From contig NZ_JAAKZI010000027.1 in NCBI RefSeq assembly GCF_011045165.1, forward strand, positions 1 through 64,000: a stretch of 64,000 nt of DNA, written 5' to 3'. The notes under the pieces were generated by a model. The model was given only the letters and a program-made list of their open reading frames with translations, was not told the origin of the DNA and made no database searches. The stretch comes from Arthrobacter silviterrae (GTDB taxonomy: Bacteria > Actinomycetota > Actinomycetes > Actinomycetales > Micrococcaceae). How positions within the stretch are numbered: the first letter of the stretch is position 1; the number at the start of each line of letters is the position of its first letter. Shown here piece after piece: positions 12,046-18,796 of this stretch. The translations under genes and the position numbers were made by a program.

Positions 12046-12810
12046 ATGGCTTTTGGGTTCGGCAAGAAGAACAAGAAGAACAGCGAGCAGGAGTCCGCCG
12101 CGGAAGCGGCCGCGGGCCAGGGCAAGGCAGGGGAAGCCCTCGCACTGCCCCCGGACCCCTCGGACACGGCCTACGACCGCGGCATCCACGGCCCGCTCGA
12201 CGCCGATGAAATCACAAACACCGACGGCTACGTTGACCTGGGCGCCCTCCTGATCACCCCCCGCGAGGGCCTGGCTCTGCGCCTTGAAGTGGAGGAAAGC
12301 ACCTCCCGCGTCATCGCCGTCACACTGGATTTGAACGGCTCCAGCCTGCAGCTGCAGGCCTTTGCCGCCTCCCGGTCCGAGAAGCTGTGGCGGGACATCC
12401 GTGAACAGATCGGCCTTTCAGTGGGGTCCCAGGGCGGCGAAATTGAAATTCTCGACGGCACCTTCGGCAAGGAAGTCCTTGCCAAGGTCCCCGCGCAGGC
12501 CAGCGATGGCAGCATGGGGTTCCGGGTGGCCCGCTTCATTGGCATTGACGGCCCCCGCTGGTTCCTGCGCGGCGTTCTCGGCGGCGATGCGGCCGTGAGC
12601 AGGGAAGCGGCCCAGGAGCTGGAAGACCTTTTCCGCGGCGTGGTGGTGGTGCGCGGGGAGACCCCCCTGCCGCCCCGCGACCTGCTGGTGCTGCGCCTGC
12701 CCAAGGACGCAGTCACCAACCAGGAAGGGCAGCTTCCCGGGGATCATGCAACCCCCGCGCAAGGTGGGGAACCCTTCCGCCGCGGCCCGGAAATCACGGC
12801 GATCGGCTAG
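12046..12810 (+). CDS. DUF3710 family protein
   Basis: 254 residues. A basic N-terminus (FGKKNKKN) is followed by an Ala/Glu-rich linker and then the conserved DUF3710 domain from about residue 45 to 225, with LLITPREGLALRLEVEES and DGPRWFLRGVLGG. No membrane segments. The family is restricted to actinobacteria and sits next to dut and an OB-fold gene. A clear AAGGAG ribosome-binding site precedes the ATG. The function is unknown; conserved neighbourhood is the only clue. Confidence 0.85.
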   Translation: MAFGFGKKNKKNSEQESAAEAAAGQGKAGEALALPPDPSDTAYDRGIHGPLDADEITNTDGYVDLGALLITPREGLALRLEVEESTSRVIAVTLDLNGSSLQLQAFAASRSEKLWRDIREQIGLSVGSQGGEIEILDGTFGKEVLAKVPAQASDGSMGFRVARFIGIDGPRWFLRGVLGGDAAVSREAAQELEDLFRGVVVVRGETPLPPRDLLVLRLPKDAVTNQEGQLPGDHATPAQGGEPFRRGPEITAIG

Positions 12811-12814
12811 GCGC

Positions 12815-13150
12815 ATGCCCACTCAGCCAGCAGGCTGGCCCACACCGATTGCCATCAATGAGCTGCCCCTGCGCGGCCGCGTGGTGTGCGCGGGCGTCAT
12901 TGACGCAGTCACCATAGTGCCGGCGTCGGCCTCGCCGCAATACTCTGCCATCATCGCCGACCGGGAGTTCCACCGCGTGGCGAACGACGGCGGCAGCCAC
13001 CGGCTCAGGCTGGTGTGGCTGGGGCGGCGCAGGGTGCCCGGCATGGTCGTCGGCACCCGGGTGCGGATCGAAGGCATGGTCTCCCTGCGGGACGGCCTGC
13101 CCACCATTTTCAACCCCCGCTATGAAATCATCGGAACCCAGGAGACGTAA
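12815..13150 (+). CDS. OB-fold nucleic-acid-binding domain protein
   Basis: 111 residues with a single OB-fold: beta strands around LRGRVVCAGVIDAVTI, YSAIIADREF, LRLVWLGRRRVPGMVVGTRVRIEGMV and the terminal FNPRYEIIG. It resembles the stand-alone OB proteins found between DUF3710 and DUF3159 genes in actinobacteria (M. tuberculosis Rv2694c by memory). Nucleic-acid binding is inferred from the fold. The ATG at 12815 lies four bases after the DUF3710 stop, and the next gene starts one base after its own stop, so this is a tight operon with likely translational coupling. Confidence 0.78.
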   Translation: MPTQPAGWPTPIAINELPLRGRVVCAGVIDAVTIVPASASPQYSAIIADREFHRVANDGGSHRLRLVWLGRRRVPGMVVGTRVRIEGMVSLRDGLPTIFNPRYEIIGTQET

Positions 13151-13151
13151 G

Positions 13152-13874
13152 TTGACGAACAGCAGCCCCGGGGACGACGCCGGCAACAAGGCGGCACCCG
13201 ACGCGGCCGGGACGGAGCAGCCCGGCGGATTCGCCGAGCTCGCCCAGGAGATGGCCGCCAAGTCCTCCCTGGTCCGGAAGGAAAACGGCCACATTGACCT
13301 GCTGGCAGCGGCAGGCGGCATTCGCGGCATCGCCGAAAGCGTGCTGCCGGGCCTGGTGTTCCTGGTGGTGTTCACCATGACCCGGGACCTTGCCGTGTCC
13401 CTGGTCGGCTCGGTGGCGGTGGCGGCCGTCTTCCTGGTGGCCCGGCTGGCCCAGCACACCCCGCTGACGCAGGCCCTGGCCGGCATTGCCGGCGTCGCGC
13501 TGTCTGCCTTTCTGGCCATGAAGACGGGCAAGGCGGAGAACTTTTACGCGGTGGGCTTTTACACCAACGCGGCCTACATCGTGGCCATGGTGGTCTCCAT
13601 TGCCGTCCGGTGGCCCGTCCTGGGCCTGCTCTTTGGCTACGCCCGCAATGAGGGCGTGCGCTGGCGCCACAAGACCGAACGCCTCCGGGCCTACCGGGCA
13701 GCCACCTGGATCCTGGTGGGGGTCATGGCGGCCCGCCTGGCCGTCCAGCTGCCCCTGTACTTCGCCGGCAATGTCGACGCCCTCGGCGCCATGCGCCTGA
13801 TCATGGGCGTTCCGCTGTACGCCTTCGGCCTCTGGGTGGCCTGGCTCGTCAGCCGCCCCGTGAAGGACAGTTAG
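13152..13874 (+). CDS. DUF3159 integral membrane protein
   Basis: 240 residues: a hydrophilic N-terminal 50 residues, then five to six membrane helices between about residues 65 and 235. The TTG at 13152 is preferred because GGAGA lies at the right distance and it directly follows the stop of the OB-fold gene; the ATG at 13122 would overlap that gene by 29 bases. The family is actinobacterial and uncharacterised; a transport or channel-associated role has been suggested only from its topology. Its end overlaps the converging ceoC by four bases. Confidence 0.82.
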   Translation: MTNSSPGDDAGNKAAPDAAGTEQPGGFAELAQEMAAKSSLVRKENGHIDLLAAAGGIRGIAESVLPGLVFLVVFTMTRDLAVSLVGSVAVAAVFLVARLAQHTPLTQALAGIAGVALSAFLAMKTGKAENFYAVGFYTNAAYIVAMVVSIAVRWPVLGLLFGYARNEGVRWRHKTERLRAYRAATWILVGVMAARLAVQLPLYFAGNVDALGAMRLIMGVPLYAFGLWVAWLVSRPVKDS

Positions 13875-14533
13875 TCCGCTGACGACAACAGGGCGCGGAG
13901 CTCGTCCTCGGCCCCAATCGTGGAGACAAAGAACAGCTCGTCACCTGACTCCATGACGTCGTCGTTGCTGGGCGTAATGGGCGCCTCGTCCCGGAGGATG
14001 GCCACCAGCGTGGCGTCCTGCGGCCAGTCCACCTCGCCCACGGTCAAGCCGATGATGTGCGATTCGCCGGGCACCGTGAATTCCACCAGGGATGCCACCC
14101 CTGTTTGCAATGTCAGCAGGCGCACCAGGTCGCCGATTTCCACCGCCTCCTCCACGAGTGCCGTCATGAGGCGCGGGGTGTTGACGGCCACGTCCACGCC
14201 CCAGGAATCGTCAAACATCCAGTCGTTCTTGGGGTTGTTGACCCGCCCCACGGTGCGCCCCACGCCGAATTCGGTCTTGGCCAGGAGGGACACCACCAGG
14301 TTGACCTTGTCGTCGCCGGTGGCAGAGACGACGACGTCGGCCTCTTCCAGCCTGGCTTCGCGCAGCGTGCTGATTTCGCAGGCGTCGCCCACCAGCCAGC
14401 GTGCCCCGCGGAGCCCGCTCTTGCCGATCACTTCGGGCTTTGGGTCGATGAGCAGCAGTTCGTGGCCGTGGGCCAGCAACTCACGGGCAATGGAACAGCC
14501 AACGCTGCCCGCCCCGACAATGACTACCAGCAC
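13871..14533 (-). CDS. ceoC: TrkA-family potassium uptake regulator CeoC
   Basis: 220-residue RCK protein: an N-terminal Rossmann NAD(H)-binding domain (VVIVGAGSVGCSIARELL, then LLIDPKP with the ribose-binding acidic residue) and a C-terminal RCK_C domain from about residue 135. Such proteins form cytoplasmic gating rings on potassium transporters and bind nucleotides, often including cyclic di-AMP in the C-terminal domain. It lies one base downstream of ceoB and is surely co-transcribed with it. No TrkH/TrkG membrane subunit is nearby; the adjacent transporter is a KimA-like permease. Confidence 0.9.
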   Translation of the reverse strand: MLVVIVGAGSVGCSIARELLAHGHELLLIDPKPEVIGKSGLRGARWLVGDACEISTLREARLEEADVVVSATGDDKVNLVVSLLAKTEFGVGRTVGRVNNPKNDWMFDDSWGVDVAVNTPRLMTALVEEAVEIGDLVRLLTLQTGVASLVEFTVPGESHIIGLTVGEVDWPQDATLVAILRDEAPITPSNDDVMESGDELFFVSTIGAEDELRALLSSAD

Positions 14534-14534
14534 G

Positions 14535-15206
14535 TTAGTTCTCCTTCAGTGGTGCGGCGGCCAGAATGCGGGCCACCTCGGCAGTATCGGTGCCCTGGAT
14601 CATGGCATGGACCGTGTCGCCCTGCTGGTAGCTGGTGTCCGGGCCCGGCAGCATGCCTTCCCCAAAGCGGGTCAGGTAGGCCACGCGCAGCGGCGCGGCA
14701 TGTTCCAGGGACACAATGTGGTGGCCGATCCAGGCAGGGTTCAGGACCAGCTCCGTAAGGATCAACCGGCCCGACGGCTCACGGAAGTCGCCCTTGATGG
14801 CAGTCTCCGGCAGGATGCGCCGCAGCACCTGGTCGGCGCTCCAGCGCACCGCGGCCACGGTGGCGATGCCCAGGCGCTGGTAGATTTCGGCGCGGCCGGG
14901 ATCGTAGATGCGGGCCACCACATGTTCCACGTGGAAGGTTTCCCGGGCCACGCGGGTGGCCAGGATGTTGGAATTGTCGCCGCTGGAAACGGCCGCAAAG
15001 GCATAGGCGTTTTCAATGTCCGCCTGGCGCAGGGTTTCCCTGTCAAAGCCGACGCCGGTGATCTTGCGCCCGCCAAAACCGGTGCGCAGGCGCCGGAAGG
15101 CACGCTCATCCTGGTCAATGATGGCCACCGAGTGGCCGGAGTCCTCCAGCGTGTGTGCCAGGGTGGCACCAACGCGCCCGCAGCCCATGATCACAAAGTG
15201 TGCCAT
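14535..15206 (-). CDS. ceoB: TrkA-family potassium uptake regulator CeoB
   Basis: 223 residues with the same domain order as CeoC: Rossmann domain (FVIMGCGRVGATLAHTLEDSG, IIDQDERAF) and a C-terminal RCK_C domain (about 140-220). CeoB and CeoC are paralogues that probably assemble into a mixed ring. This is the promoter-proximal gene of the pair and is divergent from the KimA-like permease with 162 bp between the starts. A GAGGAGC ribosome-binding site precedes the ATG. Confidence 0.9.
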   Translation of the reverse strand: MAHFVIMGCGRVGATLAHTLEDSGHSVAIIDQDERAFRRLRTGFGGRKITGVGFDRETLRQADIENAYAFAAVSSGDNSNILATRVARETFHVEHVVARIYDPGRAEIYQRLGIATVAAVRWSADQVLRRILPETAIKGDFREPSGRLILTELVLNPAWIGHHIVSLEHAAPLRVAYLTRFGEGMLPGPDTSYQQGDTVHAMIQGTDTAEVARILAAAPLKEN

Positions 15207-15332
15207 TGATGCTCCTCGTTATGGGCACTGCAACACAGTGCGGCTACTAATCTGACGCCTCGGGTGCCTGCCGGTCAAGTTGGAAGAACCGGCCCGGCCC
15301 CTATATGGAAGTGTGTCACGTGATGTGCCGTC

Positions 15333-15361
15333 ATGACTTTAGCCCCGCAAGGGACTAGCGT
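15333..15361 (+). promoter_or_regulatory. Promoter of the KimA-like permease gene
   Basis: ATGACT at 15333-15338 (close to TTGACA) and TAGCGT at 15356-15361 are 17 bp apart. The -10 box ends seven bases before the GTG at 15369, so the transcript would begin at or beside the start codon. This argues against the ATG at 15333, which lies inside the -35 element, as the translation start. Confidence 0.55.
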
Positions 15362-15368
15362 TACCCGC

Positions 15369-17348
15369 GTGCTGAATTTCTTCAACGCCATCAAGCGCGT
15401 TCTTGTGGGCAGGCCCTATCGCAACGACAGGCTTGCACACACCTTGCTGCCAAAACGCATTGCCCTGCCGGTGTTTGCCTCCGATGCATTGTCCTCCGTG
15501 GCGTACGCCCCGGACGAGATCCTGCTGACGCTGGCCCTGGCCGGGGCCGCCTCCGTGGCGCTGGCCCCGTGGGTGGGGCTCGCCGTCATGGTGGTGTTGC
15601 TCACAGTGGTTGCCTCCTACCGGCAAAACGTGCACGCCTACCCGTCCGGCGGCGGCGACTACGAGATTGCCAATGTCAATCTGGGCAAGAGCGCCGGCCT
15701 CACCGTCGCCTCGGCGCTCATGGTCGACTACGTCCTGACGGTGGCGGTGTCCATGTCCTCGGCCGCCAACTATCTGGCCACGGCGGTGCCGGGCTGGCAC
15801 GGCACCCAGGCCGCGGTCGCCGTCGTCGGGGTCATTGTCCTGGCCCTCGTCAACCTGCGCGGCATCAGGGAGGCCGGCAGCGTCTTTGCCGTGCCCACCT
15901 ACATTTTCATGTTCTGCATTTTCGCCATGACGGCCGTGGGGCTGTTCCAGTCCGCCACGGGCACACTGGGCCGGGCGCCGTCGGCCGGCTTTGAAATCAT
16001 TCCGGAGGCGGCCTTCAACCAAGGCCTGGTGGGCCTGGGCGGAGCCTTCCTGCTGCTGCGCGCCTTCTCCTCCGGTGCCGCCGCACTGACCGGCGTGGAG
16101 GCCATCAGCAACGGCGTGCCGAACTTCCGCAAGCCCAAGAGCAAGAACGCGGCCACCACCTTGCTGCTGCTGGGCGGCATCGCGGCCGGCATGATGGCCG
16201 GAATCCTGTTCCTGGCCAATGCCACGGGCGTGCACATCGTGGGGGACCCGGCCACCGAATTCCTGGTGAACGGTGTGGCCCCGCCGGCCGACTACGTGCA
16301 AAACCCGTCCATCAGCCAAATTGCCGGCACGGTCTTTGGCATCGGCTCCATCCCGTTCTTCATCATTGTCGCCGCCACGGGCGTCATTCTGGTGTTTGCC
16401 TCCAACACGGCATTCAACGGCTTCCCCGTGCTGGCCTCCATCCTGGCCCGGGACGGCTACCTGCCGCGCCAGCTGCGCACCCGCGGGGACCGGCTGGCCT
16501 ACAGCAACGGCGTAATCCTGCTCGCCGTCGGGGCCCTGGTGCTCATCATTTCCTTCAACGCAGACGTCACCAAGCTGATCCAGCTCTACATTGTGGGCGT
16601 GTTCATCTCCTTTACGGCCAGCCAGCTTGGCATGGTGCGGCACTGGACCCACGAATTGCGCACGGTCAAGGAAAAGGCGGTCCGCTTCCGCATGATGCGC
16701 TCCCGCGTGATCAACAGCATTGGCTTCACCATGACGCTGACGGTGCTGATCATTGTGCTCGTCACCAAATTTGAGCAGGGTGCCTGGATTGCCCTGCTCG
16801 CCATGGCCGTGCTGTTTGCCATCATGTGGAGCATCCGCCAGCACTACGACAACGTGGCCAAGGAGCTGGCCGTGGACACCGATTCGGCCACCAGGGCCCT
16901 GCCCGCCCGCATCCACGCCGTGATCCTGGTCTCCCATGTGCGCAAGCCCGTGATGCGCGCCCTGGCCTTTGCCCGCGCGTCCCGGCCGTCCTCGCTGGAG
17001 GCCATCACGGTGGACCTGGACCCCGCCGAGACGGAACAGACAGTGGCGGATTGGGACCGGCTGGACATCCCGGTACCGTTGACTGTGTTGGCCAGTCCCT
17101 ACCGGGAGACGCTGACACCGCTGATCAACCACATCAAGGCCATGCGGCGCGACTCACCGCGCGACTTGATTGTGGTGTACATCCCGGAATACGTGGTGGG
17201 CAAATGGTGGGAGCAGCTGGTGCACAACCAGACCGCCCTGCGCATCAAGACGCGGCTGCATTTTGAACCCGGTGTTGTGGTGGCCAGCGTGCCATGGCAG
17301 CTGAAGTCGTCCACCGAAGCCAGGAAATACCAGGAATACCAGGAATAA
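15369..17348 (+). CDS. KimA-like potassium/proton symporter (APC superfamily permease)
   Basis: 659 residues: about 12 membrane helices (residues 35-480), then a soluble C-terminal domain (about 500-640) resembling the universal-stress-like domain of B. subtilis KimA. The first-helix motif LPVFASDALSSVAYAPDEIL and the GGGDYEIA loop are typical of this branch of the APC superfamily. KimA is a high-affinity potassium importer inhibited by cyclic di-AMP. Annotation pipelines usually say only amino acid permease, but the divergent ceoB-ceoC RCK genes support potassium. The GTG start is chosen from the promoter position. The C-terminus ends in a small repeat (KYQEYQEYQE). Substrate is inference from family plus context. 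Confidence 0.8.
   Translation: MLNFFNAIKRVLVGRPYRNDRLAHTLLPKRIALPVFASDALSSVAYAPDEILLTLALAGAASVALAPWVGLAVMVVLLTVVASYRQNVHAYPSGGGDYEIANVNLGKSAGLTVASALMVDYVLTVAVSMSSAANYLATAVPGWHGTQAAVAVVGVIVLALVNLRGIREAGSVFAVPTYIFMFCIFAMTAVGLFQSATGTLGRAPSAGFEIIPEAAFNQGLVGLGGAFLLLRAFSSGAAALTGVEAISNGVPNFRKPKSKNAATTLLLLGGIAAGMMAGILFLANATGVHIVGDPATEFLVNGVAPPADYVQNPSISQIAGTVFGIGSIPFFIIVAATGVILVFASNTAFNGFPVLASILARDGYLPRQLRTRGDRLAYSNGVILLAVGALVLIISFNADVTKLIQLYIVGVFISFTASQLGMVRHWTHELRTVKEKAVRFRMMRSRVINSIGFTMTLTVLIIVLVTKFEQGAWIALLAMAVLFAIMWSIRQHYDNVAKELAVDTDSATRALPARIHAVILVSHVRKPVMRALAFARASRPSSLEAITVDLDPAETEQTVADWDRLDIPVPLTVLASPYRETLTPLINHIKAMRRDSPRDLIVVYIPEYVVGKWWEQLVHNQTALRIKTRLHFEPGVVVASVPWQLKSSTEARKYQEYQE
17321..17348 (+). 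repeat. Tandem repeat at the end of the permease gene
   Basis: Three consecutive units, CAGGAAATAC, CAGGAATAC and CAGGAATAA, encode the final YQE repeats and include the stop codon. Each holds an AGGA-like core; the last provides the most plausible ribosome-binding site for the methyltransferase gene at 17354. Confidence 0.75.
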
Positions 17349-17353
17349 CTTTC

Positions 17354-18796
17354 ATGAGCACTTCCCCCAGCGAGACCCCCGCCGCCCGCCTCACCGTCAC
17401 GGTTGGCCCGGTGGCCCACGGCGGACACTGCGTGGCCCGGCACGACGGGCGCGTCATCTTTGTCCGTCACGCCATCCCCGGCGAAACCGTGGAGATTGCC
17501 CTGACCGAGCACGACGCCGACGCCAAGTTTTGGCGCGCAGACGTCACCCGGGTGCTTGAACCGCAGGCGACGAGGGTGGAGCACTTTTGGCCCGAGGCCG
17601 ACGCGCTCCGGGCCGCGGCGCGCGGTGCCGTGCCGGTGGGCGGGGCCGAGTTTGGCCATATATCCCGTCCCGGCCAGCTGGCCCTGAAAACCTCTGTGGT
17701 CAGGGAGCAGCTGGAGCGCCTGGGCGGGCTGTCCGCCGGGGCCATCGACGCCGTGTTTGGCGGCGTGGAGGATGTTGACGCCCCGGGCACGCCGGAGCAG
17801 CAGGCCGGGCTCGGCTGGCGCACGAGGGTGGCCTTTGCCGTCACGCCGGGCGGGAAGCTGGGCATGCACGCCCACCGCTCCCACGATGTGCTGGCGATCC
17901 GGGAGATGCCCCTGGCCGTCCCCGCCGTGAACGCCCTGCGCCTGTGGGAGCTGGACTTCACGGGCATCGAGCGTGTTGAAGTGGCCGCCCCCGCCAACGG
18001 CTCGGCCGCCCTGGTGCTGCTGTCCACGCGCGAGGGACTCAGCGAGAAGGCCGCAGGGCACGCGGTCACCCGGGTGTCCCGGGCCCTTGCCGGGCGCGAG
18101 GAGCCGCCGTCGGTGGCCCGCCTGAACCCTGAAAACGGCGGAATCACCATCGCCAGCGGCCGCGGCTGGGTCCGGGAAACCACGGCGGACCACGAGTTCA
18201 GGGTCACCGGCGACGGCTTCTGGCAGATCCACCGCAAGGCCCCGCAGGTCCTCACCGACGCCGCCCTCGGCTTCCTGCTCGCCGGCGGGCACCTCGACGA
18301 CGGCGCCAGTGTGGCAGACCTTTACGCCGGCGCCGGGCTGTTCACGGCCCCCCTCGCCGACGCCGTGGGCCCGGAGGGCAGCGTGCTGTCCGTGGAAGGC
18401 TCCCCGGGGACCAGCCGGGACGCCCGCAAGAACCTGCACGCTGCGACCCAGGTGGAGATAGTCCAGGGGCGGGTTGAACGGATCCTGGGCGCCCCTGCCC
18501 GCCAGGCGCGGTCCGCCGCCGGACAGCGGCGCCACTTCGACGCCGTCGTGCTTGACCCGCCCCGGGCCGGGGCCGGGAAGGCCGTGGTCAAGGCGCTGGT
18601 GGCAAGCAGCCCCTCGGCGATTGCCTACGTCTCCTGCGACCCGGCCGCCTTTGGGCGGGACGTGCAGTATTTCGCCAACGCCGGCTGGCGGCTGAAAAAG
18701 CTGCGGGCCTTCGACCTGTACCCGCACACCCACCATGTGGAAACAGTGGCGCTGCTGGTGCCGGCCGGTGCCGGCGGGGTCGTTCTTGGCCGGTAG
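17354..18796 (+). CDS. TrmA/RlmD-type class I SAM-dependent RNA (uracil-5-)methyltransferase
   Basis: 480 residues. An N-terminal TRAM-like OB domain (LTVTVGPVAHGGHCVARHDGR, IPGETVEI) precedes a methyltransferase domain with the SAM motif DLYAGAGLFTAPLA (about 323-336), DPPRAGAGKAVV (about 400) and the catalytic Cys in YVSCDPAAFGRDV (about 420). That order is diagnostic of m5U methyltransferases acting on tRNA or 23S rRNA. I do not see the four-Cys iron-sulphur motif of RlmD, which is also absent in many actinobacterial members. The gene follows the permease with only five bases between, so they are co-transcribed. The target RNA is not readable. Confidence 0.87.
   Translation: MSTSPSETPAARLTVTVGPVAHGGHCVARHDGRVIFVRHAIPGETVEIALTEHDADAKFWRADVTRVLEPQATRVEHFWPEADALRAAARGAVPVGGAEFGHISRPGQLALKTSVVREQLERLGGLSAGAIDAVFGGVEDVDAPGTPEQQAGLGWRTRVAFAVTPGGKLGMHAHRSHDVLAIREMPLAVPAVNALRLWELDFTGIERVEVAAPANGSAALVLLSTREGLSEKAAGHAVTRVSRALAGREEPPSVARLNPENGGITIASGRGWVRETTADHEFRVTGDGFWQIHRKAPQVLTDAALGFLLAGGHLDDGASVADLYAGAGLFTAPLADAVGPEGSVLSVEGSPGTSRDARKNLHAATQVEIVQGRVERILGAPARQARSAAGQRRHFDAVVLDPPRAGAGKAVVKALVASSPSAIAYVSCDPAAFGRDVQYFANAGWRLKKLRAFDLYPHTHHVETVALLVPAGAGGVVLGR

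Noticed and set aside
15333-15368. ATG at 15333 as start of the KimA-like permease
   Set aside because: The ATG is part of the -35 element; the GTG at 15369 matches the expected N-terminus and promoter spacing.
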